A DNA stretch of 64,000 nucleotides, from the NCBI RefSeq assembly GCF_003752505.1, contig NZ_RKHO01000001.1:558001-622000 (forward strand), given 5' to 3'. Made by a program: the position numbers and the translations under genes. This stretch comes from Nocardioides aurantiacus. Its GTDB lineage: Bacteria > Actinomycetota > Actinomycetes > Propionibacteriales > Nocardioidaceae. Shown here in pieces: positions 55,833-64,000 of the stretch (position 1 is its first letter; each line of letters starts with the position of its first letter). The notes under the pieces were generated by a model that saw nothing but the letters and a program-made list of their open reading frames with translations, had not been told where the DNA came from and ran no database searches.

Positions 55833-57323
55833 ATGACCACCACCGAGGACCGGACCCACGTCGGCGCCGGCATCGACGCCGTCACCGCGGTGGCCCGCCG
55901 GCTGCTCCCCGAGGCCGGGGTCATCACCGACCGGACGCGGCTGCGCACCTACGAGTGCGACGGGCTCGCCCACTACCGGGTCACTCCCGCGCTGGTGGTC
56001 ATCCCCGAGGACGACGCCCAGGTCGCGGCCATCGTCCGGGCCTGCGCCGAGCACGGCGTGCCCTACGTCGCCCGTGGCTCCGGCACCGGCCTCTCCGGCG
56101 GTGCCCTGCCCCACGCCGAGGGCGTGCTCGTCGTGACCTCGCGGATGCGCGCCATCCGCGAGGTGCGCCGCGAGGACCAGCGCGCGGTGGTGGAGCCCGG
56201 GGTGATCAACCTCGACGTCACCAAGGCGGCCACGCCGCAGGGCTACTACTACGCGCCCGACCCCTCGAGCCAGCAGATCTGCTCGATCGGCGGCAACGTG
56301 GCGGAGAACTCCGGCGGCGCCCACTGCCTGAAGTACGGCTTCACCACCAACCACGTCACCGGCGCCGACTTCATCACCCCCGACGGCGACATGGTCGCGC
56401 TGGGCGGCGCGGCACCCGACGCCCCCGGCTACGACCTGCTCGGCGCCGTGGTCGGCTCCGAAGGCACGCTCGGCATCGTCACCGCCACCACGGTCAGGCT
56501 GGTCCGGCTGCCCGAGGAGGTCCGCACCATCCTGGTCGGCTTCGAGTCCACCGACCAGGCCGGCGCCGCCACCTCGGCCATCATCTCCGCCGGCATCGTC
56601 CCCGCCGCCATCGAGATGATGGACGCCCTCGCGATCGAGGCCGCCGAGGCGGCCGTGCACTGCAACTACCCCGACGGCGCCGGCGCGGTCCTGGTGATCG
56701 AGCTCGACGGCGCACGCGTCGAGGTCGAGGAGGAGTACGCCGAGGTCGCCCGCCTGTGCGAGGACAACGGCTCCTTCGAGCAGCGCCTCGCCACCGACGC
56801 GGTCGACCGCGCGCTGATCTGGAAGGGCCGCAAGTCGGCCTTCGCCGCGGTGGGGCGCATCAGCCCCGACTACATCGTCCAGGACGGCGTCATCCCGCGA
56901 ACGGCGCTGCCCGAGGTGCTGCGCGCGATCGCGGAGCTCTCGAGCTCCTCGGGCGTCCGCGTCGCCAACGTCTTCCACGCAGGCGACGGCAACCTGCACC
57001 CGCTGGTGCTCTTCGACGACGCCGTCGAGGGGGCCGGCGAGGCGGCCGAGCAGGTCAGCGGCGCGATCCTCGACCTGTGCATCGAGCACGGCGGCTCCAT
57101 CACCGGCGAGCACGGCGTGGGGATGGACAAGGCGAAGTACATGCCTCGGATGTACACCGACGAGGACCTCGACACGATGCAGCTCGTGCGGTGCGCCTTC
57201 GACCCGGGCAACATCTCCAACCCCGGCAAGATCTTCCCGACCCCGCGCCTGTGCGGCGAGGTGCCCGGTCGCCACAAGGCCGCCCACCCGCTCCAGCAGG
57301 CCGGTCTGGCGGAGGTGTTCTGA
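55833..57323 (+). CDS. glcD: Glycolate oxidase subunit GlcD
   Basis: FAD-linked oxidase of 496 residues, catalytic for glycolate (or D-lactate) to glyoxylate. The FAD domain has VARGSGTGLSGGALPHAEGVLV and CSIGGNVAENSGGAHCLKYGFT. The C-terminal cap has VFHAGDGNLHPLVLFD and the late GEHGVGMDKAKYM. It matches GlcD more than D-lactate dehydrogenase because glcE and glcF follow. Shares one base with glcE. Confidence 0.95.
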   Translation: MTTTEDRTHVGAGIDAVTAVARRLLPEAGVITDRTRLRTYECDGLAHYRVTPALVVIPEDDAQVAAIVRACAEHGVPYVARGSGTGLSGGALPHAEGVLVVTSRMRAIREVRREDQRAVVEPGVINLDVTKAATPQGYYYAPDPSSQQICSIGGNVAENSGGAHCLKYGFTTNHVTGADFITPDGDMVALGGAAPDAPGYDLLGAVVGSEGTLGIVTATTVRLVRLPEEVRTILVGFESTDQAGAATSAIISAGIVPAAIEMMDALAIEAAEAAVHCNYPDGAGAVLVIELDGARVEVEEEYAEVARLCEDNGSFEQRLATDAVDRALIWKGRKSAFAAVGRISPDYIVQDGVIPRTALPEVLRAIAELSSSSGVRVANVFHAGDGNLHPLVLFDDAVEGAGEAAEQVSGAILDLCIEHGGSITGEHGVGMDKAKYMPRMYTDEDLDTMQLVRCAFDPGNISNPGKIFPTPRLCGEVPGRHKAAHPLQQAGLAEVF

Positions 57324-58579
57324 TGACCACGCAGACGCTCGACGCCACCGCCCGCGAGGCCGTCACCTCGGCCTGCGCGCGGGTCGAGGAGCCCGGTGCG
57401 GGCGACCACGTCGACGGCGTGGTGCCCGGCCTGGTGGCCCGGCCCGCCGACACCGACCAGGTCGCGGAGGTGCTGCGGGCCGCGACCGCCCACGGCCTCA
57501 CGGTCGTGCCGCGCGGCGGCGGCACCAAGCTCTCCTGGGGGGTCGCTCCCCGGAGCGCGGACGTGCTGCTCGACGTCAGTGCTCTCGACCAGGTGCTCGA
57601 CCACGCCGCCGGCGACCTCATCGTCGCCGCGCAGGCCGGGTGCCGGCTCGCCGACCTGCAGGAGCGGGTCGCCCAGGGCGGCCAGCGGCTCGCGATCGAC
57701 GAGACCGTGCCCGGCACCACGGTGGGCGGCATGCTCGCCGCCAACACCAGCGGGCCCCGTCGCACGGCGGTCGGCGCGGCGCGCGACCTGCTCATCGGCA
57801 TCACGATGGTGCGCGCCGACGGCGTCGTGGCCAAGGCCGGGGGACGGGTCGTGAAGAACGTCGCCGGCTACGACCTCGGCAAGCTGCTCATCGGCTCCGC
57901 CGGCACCCTCGGCGTGATCACCGACGCCACCTTCCGGCTGCACCCGGTGCCGGCCGCGTCGCAGTGGGTCACCGCGCCCGTGTCCGACCCGGCCGCGGCG
58001 CTGGCGATGACCCAGGCCGTGCTGCACGCCCAGGTGGTGCCCGCGGCCGTCGAGGTCGCGTGGGCCGAGGGGTCCGGCTCGGTCTCGGTGCTGCTCGAGG
58101 GCCGGGTCGCCGGGGTGGCCGGCCGCGCCGACGCCACCCGCGCGATCCTCGGCGAGGGCGCGACCGGGTCCGACGACGCTCCGGCGGGCGGGGCGACGTA
58201 CCCCTGGGACACCCGCGCCTCCGGTGAGGACCGCAGCACCGCGCTCAAGCTGACCTTCGAGCTCTCCGCGCTCGGCGAGGTGCTCGCCGCGACGGCCGGC
58301 ACGCCTGCCGTGCTGCGCGGGTCGGCCGGCTCGGGGGTCCTGTACGCCGCCCTCCCGCCGACCACCGACCCGGCCGAGGTCGCGACGCTCCTGGAGCGGC
58401 TGCGACGGGTGTGCACCTCCCGGGGTGGCGCCGCCGTCGTCGTCGACGCGCCCGCCGCGGTGAAGGCGGCCGTCGACGCGTGGGGCCCGGTGCCCGCGCT
58501 GGAGCTGATGCGCCGCGTGAAGGACCAGTTCGACCCTGACCACCGGCTCTCGCCGGGCCGCTTCGTGGGAGGCCTCTAG
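57323..58579 (+). CDS. glcE: Glycolate oxidase subunit GlcE
   Basis: Second FAD-binding subunit, 418 residues. TVVPRGGGTKLSWGVAPRS and GTTVGGMLAANTSGPRRTAVGAARDLLIGITMV are FAD contacts; KAGGRVVKNVAGYDLGKL follows. The C-terminus ends RVKDQFDPDHRLSPGRF, as usual. It forms the membrane-linked complex with GlcD and GlcF. Confidence 0.95.
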   Translation: MTTQTLDATAREAVTSACARVEEPGAGDHVDGVVPGLVARPADTDQVAEVLRAATAHGLTVVPRGGGTKLSWGVAPRSADVLLDVSALDQVLDHAAGDLIVAAQAGCRLADLQERVAQGGQRLAIDETVPGTTVGGMLAANTSGPRRTAVGAARDLLIGITMVRADGVVAKAGGRVVKNVAGYDLGKLLIGSAGTLGVITDATFRLHPVPAASQWVTAPVSDPAAALAMTQAVLHAQVVPAAVEVAWAEGSGSVSVLLEGRVAGVAGRADATRAILGEGATGSDDAPAGGATYPWDTRASGEDRSTALKLTFELSALGEVLAATAGTPAVLRGSAGSGVLYAALPPTTDPAEVATLLERLRRVCTSRGGAAVVVDAPAAVKAAVDAWGPVPALELMRRVKDQFDPDHRLSPGRFVGGL

Positions 58580-58581
58580 CC

Positions 58582-60000
58582 ATGACCGACACCAGCCAGC
58601 GCGACACCTCCGGCACGCTCGGCGAGATGGGCGCGGTCGTGGAGACCGGTGACCGTGCCGGCGCCGTCGACTGGGGCATCCCCGCTCCCGGTGGTGCCTT
58701 CGACGCCCACAAGCCGCCGGACGCCGCCCTGATCGGTGACTGCGTGCACTGCGGGTTCTGCCTGCCGACCTGCCCGACCTACGTGCTGTGGGGCGAGGAG
58801 ATGGACAGCCCCCGCGGGCGCATCTACCTGATGAAGGAGGGGCTCGAGGGCGAGCCGATGGACGACGAGATGGTCGGCCACATCGATGCCTGCCTGGGCT
58901 GCATGGCCTGCGTCACCGCCTGCCCCTCCGGCGTGCAGTACGACGTGCTCATCGAGCAGACCCGCAACCAGGTCGAGCGCCACCACGACCGCTCGGCGGC
59001 CGACAAGGCGCTGCGCGGCCTGATCTTCGCGCTGTTCCCGCACCCCAAGCGGCTCAAGCTGATGCGCGGCCCGCTCAAGCTGGCCCAGCGCACCGGCCTG
59101 GACCGCGCGCTGCGCCGCACCGGCCTGCTGGAGCGGATCTCGCCCCAGCTGGCCGTGATGGAGAGCCTCGCGCCCCGGCTGGGCAAGCCGCAGCCGCTGC
59201 CGGAGTACATCCACGCCACCGGCGAGCGCCGGATGGTCGTCGGGATGCTGGTCGGCTGCGTGCAGGGCGCGTTCTTCCCGGGCGTGAACTCCGCGACCGC
59301 GCGGGTGCTGCGCGCCGAGGGCTGCGACGTCGTCGTGCCCGCCTCGCAGGGCTGCTGCGGCGCGCTGTCGGCGCACAACGGCCGCGAGCCCGAGGCCCAG
59401 GACTTCGCCCGTCGCCTCGTCGACTCCTTCGAGGACTCCGGCGTCGAGCGGGTCGTGGTCAACGCGGCCGGCTGCGGCTCCACGATGAAGGAGTACGCCG
59501 CCCTGCTGGCCGACGACCCGGCGTACGCCGAGCGCGCGGCGGCGTTCGCCGAGAAGGTCCGCGACGTCTCGGAGATCCTCGTCGAGCTCGGCCCGGTGGC
59601 CCCGCGCCACCCGCTCGAGATGACGATCGCCTACCACGACGCGTGCCACCTCGCCCACGCCCAGGGCGTCCGCTCCGAGCCGCGCCAGCTGCTCGAGGCG
59701 ATCCCCGGGCTGGAGCTGCGCGAGATCGCCGAGGCCGAGATCTGCTGCGGCTCGGCCGGCATCTACAACGTGCTCAACCCCGAGCCCGCCCGCGAGCTGG
59801 GGGACCGCAAGGCCGCCAACATCGTCCGCACCGGCGCCCAGGTGCTCGTCACCGCCAACCCCGGCTGCCTGATGCAGGTGACCTCGGCGATCGAGCGCGC
59901 CGGCCACCCCATGGGCATGGCCCACACCATCGAGGTGCTCGACGCCTCGATCCAGGGCGCGCCCGCCAGCGCGCTCCTCCCCGACCAGACGGCCTCCTAG
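58582..60000 (+). CDS. glcF: Glycolate oxidase iron-sulfur subunit GlcF
   Basis: Electron-transfer subunit of 472 residues. Two [4Fe-4S] motifs: CVHCGFCLPTCPTY and CLGCMACVTACPSG. Two cysteine-rich CCG-type domains follow (GCCGALSAHNGRE with NAAGCGSTMKEY, and YHDACHLAHAQG with EICCGSAGIYN). ATG lies 2 bases after the glcE stop. Confidence 0.96.
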   Translation: MTDTSQRDTSGTLGEMGAVVETGDRAGAVDWGIPAPGGAFDAHKPPDAALIGDCVHCGFCLPTCPTYVLWGEEMDSPRGRIYLMKEGLEGEPMDDEMVGHIDACLGCMACVTACPSGVQYDVLIEQTRNQVERHHDRSAADKALRGLIFALFPHPKRLKLMRGPLKLAQRTGLDRALRRTGLLERISPQLAVMESLAPRLGKPQPLPEYIHATGERRMVVGMLVGCVQGAFFPGVNSATARVLRAEGCDVVVPASQGCCGALSAHNGREPEAQDFARRLVDSFEDSGVERVVVNAAGCGSTMKEYAALLADDPAYAERAAAFAEKVRDVSEILVELGPVAPRHPLEMTIAYHDACHLAHAQGVRSEPRQLLEAIPGLELREIAEAEICCGSAGIYNVLNPEPARELGDRKAANIVRTGAQVLVTANPGCLMQVTSAIERAGHPMGMAHTIEVLDASIQGAPASALLPDQTAS

Positions 60001-60060
60001 CCCCACACTTCAGCCCAACGCACCACCCGCCCGCACCACCACGACCACGGGAGTAGTCAC

Positions 60061-61815
60061 ATGTTCCAGCAGGACCTCAATCCGGTAGGGGGGTCACTGG
60101 CCCTGTCCGCCCTGTGCGCGGCCATTCCCCTCGTCACCTTGTTCGTGCTGCTGGGCGGGTTGCGCCTCAAGGCGTGGGTCGCCGGCCTGATCTCGCTGGG
60201 CGTGGCCCTCGTGATCGCGATCGCGCTGTTCAAGATGCCGGTCGGGCAGGCGCTGCTCGCCGGCGCCGAGGGCGCGGCGTTCGGGTTCTTCCCGATCCTG
60301 TGGATCGTCATCAACGCGATCTGGGTCTACAACCTGACCGTCGCCAGCGGGCACTTCGACGTGCTGCGCCGGTCCTTCGAGAAGGTCAGCCCCGACCAGC
60401 GGATCCAGGCGATCATCATCGCCTTCTGCTTCGGCGCCCTGCTCGAGGCGCTCGCCGGCTTCGGCACCCCGGTCGCGATCAGCGTCGTGATGCTGATGGC
60501 CCTGGGCTTCCAGCCCCTCAAGGCCGCGACCGTCGCGCTGATCGCCAACACCGCCCCGGTCGCCTTCGGCGCCCTGGCCACCCCGATCGTCACGCTCGCC
60601 TCGGTGACCTCGGGCGTCAACGACGACCCCCGCCTCAACATCGACACCCTCGGTGGCATGGTCGGTCGGCAGACCCCGATCCTGGCCGTGCTGGTGCCGC
60701 TGGTGCTCGTCTTCGTGGTCGACGGCAAGCGCGGCGTACGCCAGATGTGGCTGCCCTCGATCGTCTGCGGCGTCGCCTTCGGTCTCGCCCAGTTCGTGGC
60801 CGCCAACTACATCTCGGTGCCGCTCGCCGACATCATCGCGGCGCTGGTCGCCGCCGGTGCCGTCGTCGGCCTGCTCCGCGTCTGGAAGCCGGCCCACGAG
60901 CTCACCGCCGCCGAGGTCGACGCCGAGCTCGAGGCAGGAGAGGGTGGCGACGGCGGGTCCGGCAGCACCCCCTCGAAGCGCCGCCAGCCCTCCGGCATCT
61001 CCACCTCGGTCACCTCCTCCACCGGGCGGGGCGGCACGAGGACCGAGGAGCGCACCGAGGACAGCAGCGCCGACGTGATCCGCGCCTACGCGCCGTACGC
61101 CGTGATCATCGTGATCTTCTCGATCACCAACATCCCGGCCGTCAAGGAGTTCCTGGCCCAGAAGCCGTTCACCTACGCCTTCGCCTGGCCCGGGCTGGAG
61201 GTCCTCAACACCGCCGGCGACCCCGTGTCGACGACGACGTTCAACTTCAACTGGCTGCCCGCAGCCGGCACGCTGATGATCCTGGCCGGTCTGATCACGA
61301 TGGTGATCCTCAAGCTGTCGCCGGCCAAGGCGTTCAAGACCTACCTCGAGACCTACGTCGAGCTGAAGTCCGCGATCATCACCGTGATGGCGGTGCTGGC
61401 CCTGGCCTACGTGATGAACCTGTCGGGCCAGACCGGCTCGCTGGGCGCCTGGCTCGCCGGTGCCGGTGCGGCCTTCGCGATCATCTCGCCGATCCTGGGC
61501 TGGATCGGCGTCGCGGTGACCGGCTCGGACACCTCGGCCAACGCGCTCTTCGGGGCGCTGCAGGTGCAGACGGCCGTCGAGGCCGGGCTCGACCCGGTGC
61601 TGATGGCCTCGGCCAACACCTCCGGTGGCGTGCTCGGCAAGATGGTCAGCCCGCAGAACCTCGCCATCGCCGCCGCGGCGGTCGGGCTCGCCGGTCGCGA
61701 GGGCGACATCTTCCGCAAGGTCATCGGCTGGAGCCTCGGCCTGCTCGTCCTGATGTGCATCCTGGTCGGCCTCCAGGCCACCCCGGTGCTCAGCTGGATG
61801 GTGCCCGGGAGCTGA
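60061..61815 (+). CDS. Lactate/glycolate permease (LctP family)
   Basis: Multi-helix symporter of 584 residues for L-lactate, D-lactate or glycolate. LctP landmarks: FGFFPILWIVINAIWVYNLTVASGHFD, FCFGALLEALAGFGTPVAIS, NTAPVAFGALATPIVTLA, and GVAVTGSDTSANALFGALQ near the end. A polar Ser/Thr/Glu stretch (about 295-340) splits the two halves and is cytoplasmic or variable. Position behind glcDEF favours glycolate uptake. A 17-bp terminator follows. Confidence 0.93.
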   Translation: MFQQDLNPVGGSLALSALCAAIPLVTLFVLLGGLRLKAWVAGLISLGVALVIAIALFKMPVGQALLAGAEGAAFGFFPILWIVINAIWVYNLTVASGHFDVLRRSFEKVSPDQRIQAIIIAFCFGALLEALAGFGTPVAISVVMLMALGFQPLKAATVALIANTAPVAFGALATPIVTLASVTSGVNDDPRLNIDTLGGMVGRQTPILAVLVPLVLVFVVDGKRGVRQMWLPSIVCGVAFGLAQFVAANYISVPLADIIAALVAAGAVVGLLRVWKPAHELTAAEVDAELEAGEGGDGGSGSTPSKRRQPSGISTSVTSSTGRGGTRTEERTEDSSADVIRAYAPYAVIIVIFSITNIPAVKEFLAQKPFTYAFAWPGLEVLNTAGDPVSTTTFNFNWLPAAGTLMILAGLITMVILKLSPAKAFKTYLETYVELKSAIITVMAVLALAYVMNLSGQTGSLGAWLAGAGAAFAIISPILGWIGVAVTGSDTSANALFGALQVQTAVEAGLDPVLMASANTSGGVLGKMVSPQNLAIAAAAVGLAGREGDIFRKVIGWSLGLLVLMCILVGLQATPVLSWMVPGS

Positions 61816-61831
61816 CCCCGCACCGACCCCC

Positions 61832-61870
61832 ACGACGCCGACCGGGCACAGGCTGCCCGGTCGGCGTCGT
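61832..61870. terminator. 17-bp terminator hairpin ending the glycolate operon
   Basis: Perfect stem 61832-61848 and 61854-61870 around a 5-nt loop CAGGC, 17 bases after the permease stop. Its right arm touches the stop of the convergent 2',3'-phosphodiesterase-like gene, so it may act in both directions. Confidence 0.8.
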
Positions 61871-62376
61871 CACGTCCGGAGGTCGAAGCGGCGCAGGTGC
61901 GTCCACGGCCCGCCGTCGTAGCGCCACAGCTCCAGCGCCACCCCGGTGCACCCCCACGGCTCGAACCCCGACCGCAGCCGCTCCACCGTGGCCCGCGCCT
62001 GGTCGGCGTCGACCTTGTTCTGCACGGTGACGTGCAGCGACAGCGGCTGGGCGTCCTGGCGGGTGAGGTGCTCGCTCCAGCGCTCCTGCCACCCGGCGTG
62101 GAGGTCGACCAGCGGGGGACAGCCGAGCCGGTACGCCGCACCGCGGCCCAGCGACCGGACCTCCTCGACGGCGACCGGCAGCGGCGCCCGGTCGGCGGCG
62201 GACCCGAGCACCTCCTCCACGTCCGCGCGCAGGGCTGCGGGGAGGGCGTGGAACAGGGTCACGTGCGCGCCGACCGCGGTCCGGCCGGCCGGGAACAGCG
62301 CGCGCCGCTCGGCCTCGAACCGGGCCTGCGTGGGGTCGTCGAGCAGCAGCGTCACGATCAGCGGGGCGTCGGTCAC
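61870..62376 (-). CDS. 2'-5' RNA ligase/cyclic phosphodiesterase family protein
   Basis: 168-residue protein of the 2H phosphoesterase superfamily. The two diagnostic His-x-Thr motifs are GAHVTLFHAL and LHVTVQNKV, placed in the two halves of the fold. Such proteins hydrolyse or form 2'-5' or 2',3' RNA phosphodiesters. Substrate unknown. GTG start chosen; the frame extends upstream without family similarity. Confidence 0.9.
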   Translation of the reverse strand: MTDAPLIVTLLLDDPTQARFEAERRALFPAGRTAVGAHVTLFHALPAALRADVEEVLGSAADRAPLPVAVEEVRSLGRGAAYRLGCPPLVDLHAGWQERWSEHLTRQDAQPLSLHVTVQNKVDADQARATVERLRSGFEPWGCTGVALELWRYDGGPWTHLRRFDLRT

Positions 62377-62447
62377 CCCGCCATGGTGACGGTCCCGTCC
62401 ACACGGCCGGGTGCGCCCTCGCGGCGGTCGCTGGTTGACTGCGGGGC

Positions 62448-62858
62448 ATGAGCGACTCACCGTTCCCCCCCGGCATGGAGACCACCGGACAGTTCGCGGA
62501 CTGGCTCGGCATCGAGCTGGCCGAGACCTCCGGCGACCGCGTGGTCGCGACGTGGTCGGCCGCACCCAAGCTCCACCAGCCCTACGGCATCGTCCACGGC
62601 GGAGTGCACTGCAGCGTCGTGGAGACGCTCGCCAGCATCGGGGCCGCGTTCTGGCTCGGCGAGAAGGGCCAGGTCGTCGGCGTCAACAACAACACCGACT
62701 TCTACAAGGCCGTGCGCGAGGGCACGCTCACCTCGACCGCCACCCCGGTCCACCGCGGCCGCTCCCAGCAGGTGTGGGCCGTCGAGACCGTCACCGAGGA
62801 GGGCACGGTCGTCTCGCGCGGCCAGGTCCGTCTGCAGAACCTGTACGCCGAGCGCTGA
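62448..62858 (+). CDS. PaaI-type hotdog thioesterase
   Basis: 136-residue acyl-CoA thioesterase of the hotdog fold. The catalytic helix is YGIVHGGVHCSVVETLASIGA, and NNNTDFYKAVREGTL and AVETVTEEGTVVSRGQVRL form the sheet. Probably hydrolyses aryl- or acyl-CoA. ATG start. Confidence 0.92.
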   Translation: MSDSPFPPGMETTGQFADWLGIELAETSGDRVVATWSAAPKLHQPYGIVHGGVHCSVVETLASIGAAFWLGEKGQVVGVNNNTDFYKAVREGTLTSTATPVHRGRSQQVWAVETVTEEGTVVSRGQVRLQNLYAER

Positions 62859-62864
62859 GCGCCG

Positions 62865-63620
62865 CTACGTCTCCTGCCCGGCGGGCGGTGCCGCCGGCCG
62901 ACGTACGACGAGCAGGTAGTTCTTGGGCATCCCGGCCTTGGTGTACTTCCACCGGCCGTCCGCCCGGGCCAGGGACGGCGCCACGGCACCCGCCAGCCGG
63001 GCGGTGAGCCACAGCAGCGGCGTGAGGTAGAGCGCGCGCTTGCGCCCGACGGCGGCGCGCACCTGGCGTGGGTCCGTCGGCAGCGCGCGTGACATCACGT
63101 CGAGCTGGTAGGACGACGTGGCCAGGTAGCCCTCCAGCCAGACCAGCCGCACCACCTCGAAGCCCGCGTCCTCGAACAGGCGGCGCAGCCCGAAGCGGGT
63201 GTAGCGGAAGAAGTCGTAGGGCACCTGGTGCTCGGCGTAGAACAGCGGGGCCGAGCACATCAGCCGTCCCCCCGGGCGCAGCACGCGATGGAGCTCCTGG
63301 ACCGCCGCCGCCGGGTCAGGCAGGTGCTCGAGCACCTGGTTGAAGAGGATCCGGTCGAAGCGACCGTCCTCGACCGGGATGTCGGTCAGGTCGCAGACGT
63401 AGTCCAGCGGGGCGTACTTCGTGGAGAGCTGCGCGAAGTCGGCCGCCTCGTAGTGCGCGTGGTCGAACAGGTGGCGGTACGGCGACCGACCGGCGCCCGC
63501 GTCGAGGACGCGCATCCCGGGCTCGGTGTTGCGCGCGAACCTCGCGACCTGGGTGGCCAGCTGCTCGCGCGACGGGTTCGGCGCGCGGCGGACGGGACGG
63601 CGTCGTCGAGGTGCGGTCAC
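62865..63620 (-). CDS. SAM-dependent class I methyltransferase
   Basis: 251 residues. SAM motif I VLDAGAGRSPYRHLF, motif II DLTDIPVEDGRFDRILFNQVLEHLPDP, and VLRPGGRLMCSAP. The C-terminal part has a hydrophobic segment (about 205-225). Substrate cannot be inferred. GTG start. It converges on the thioesterase with a 6-base gap. Confidence 0.88.
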   Translation of the reverse strand: MTAPRRRRPVRRAPNPSREQLATQVARFARNTEPGMRVLDAGAGRSPYRHLFDHAHYEAADFAQLSTKYAPLDYVCDLTDIPVEDGRFDRILFNQVLEHLPDPAAAVQELHRVLRPGGRLMCSAPLFYAEHQVPYDFFRYTRFGLRRLFEDAGFEVVRLVWLEGYLATSSYQLDVMSRALPTDPRQVRAAVGRKRALYLTPLLWLTARLAGAVAPSLARADGRWKYTKAGMPKNYLLVVRRPAAPPAGQET

Positions 63621-63669
63621 GCGCCGCAGTCTCCCCGACGGGACCGGTCGATGCCAGCACCGCGAGGGC

Positions 63670-64000
63670 TCAGTCCAGGGTGGGCAGGTTGTCGCTGACC
63701 CGCTGCGTGCGCCACAGCAGCTGCTGGCCGTACGCCGGCTCGAGGGCGTCGCTGATGACGTGGGGCACGACGCGGCTGTAGTAGTCGGTGACGGGGCCGT
63801 CGGACTCCCGGACGATGCCGCCAGCGGCCTCCCCGTCGACGATCCAGGACCCGACCATCGCGTAGTTGTCGCCGTCGGCGGCGGTGCCGAAGTTGGGCAG
63901 CTCGACGTACTGCTGGTAGACCATGCGGTCGCCGGCGTACGCCCCGTCCTTGACGACCTCGGTGCCGTCGGCGCGGTGGACCACGATGTTGTCGCCCTCA
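63670..64000 (-). CDS. Glutathionylspermidine-synthase-like ATP-grasp protein (3' part only)
   Basis: Only the last 109 residues lie in the window; the frame stays open to the right edge. The segment VYQQYVELPNFG, followed by MVGSWIVDGEAAGGIVRESDGPVTDYYSRVVPHVI, resembles the end of the C-terminal amide synthase domain of glutathionylspermidine synthases. Actinobacteria use mycothiol and not glutathione, so the substrate is probably a different amine or acid; this is inference. Confidence 0.75.
   Translation of the reverse strand, partial: EGDNIVVHRADGTEVVKDGAYAGDRMVYQQYVELPNFGTAADGDNYAMVGSWIVDGEAAGGIVRESDGPVTDYYSRVVPHVISDALEPAYGQQLLWRTQRVSDNLPTLD

Overview
The window is a stretch of chromosome from a high-GC actinobacterium, most likely Nocardioides or a close relative. 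This is an inference from several things: GC content that looks well above 70%, many GTG and TTG starts, ATGA/GTGA overlaps between genes, -10 elements of the TAnnnT type, the block mfd, mazG, eno, ftsB-like, DUF501, ppx, and a complete mycofactocin cluster. No phage genes, transposase or CRISPR array were seen. The left edge cuts mfd and the right edge cuts a glutathionylspermidine-synthase-like gene.

1-11.7 kb is a housekeeping block on the + strand: mfd (partial), a SurA-like lipoprotein, mazG, a second lipoprotein, eno, an FtsB/DivIC-like gene, DUF501, ppx/gppA, a YihY-type membrane protein, a family 5 uracil-DNA glycosylase, a tRNA and a Bax-inhibitor-1-like membrane protein. The tRNA has a leucine UAA anticodon but a 5-nt variable loop, which is unusual.

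11.7-38.6 kb is a mosaic of short transcription units. It holds an SGNH hydrolase, cystathionine beta-synthase, a cobalamin-type binding protein, YigZ, a GH2 glycosidase, a secreted lipase, an acyl-CoA dehydrogenase with a PRISE-type reductase, an SNF2 helicase with a 300-nt leader, a PAS histidine kinase with an alpha/beta hydrolase, a GH3 beta-glucosidase, a D-cysteine-desulfhydrase-like enzyme, a fatty acid desaturase, smpB, a GH15 enzyme with zwf, and a SigB/F-type sigma factor.

38.7-50.5 kb is the redox-cofactor region. mftR diverges from mftA-mftB-mftC-mftD-mftE-SDR-mftF, which together make and glycosylate the peptide-derived cofactor mycofactocin. Next come an NDMA-type alcohol dehydrogenase, a MoxR ATPase and a VWA protein in one operon, and a divergent AcoR/MimR-like regulator whose ATPase motifs are degenerate. 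The whole is a candidate alcohol-oxidation module.

50.6-52.3 kb holds a ribokinase-like gene and an iron-storage pair (bfd, bfr) behind a DtxR/IdeR-type iron box.

52.3-61.9 kb is a glycolate/glyoxylate island: an IclR regulator faces an operon of malate synthase G, GlcG, GlcD, GlcE, GlcF and a lactate/glycolate permease. Two palindromes overlap the promoter and a 17-bp hairpin ends the operon. The permease imports the acid, GlcDEF oxidises it to glyoxylate, and malate synthase condenses that with acetyl-CoA.

61.9-64 kb holds an RNA 2',3'-phosphodiesterase-like gene, a hotdog thioesterase, a methyltransferase and the truncated right-edge gene.

Two inverted copies of a palindromic element about 80 bp long lie just behind the stop codons of smpB and of the VWA gene, about 11.7 kb apart. 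They look like a dispersed REP-like family. No gene-free stretch exceeds 300 bases; the longest is the helicase leader at 22986-23285.
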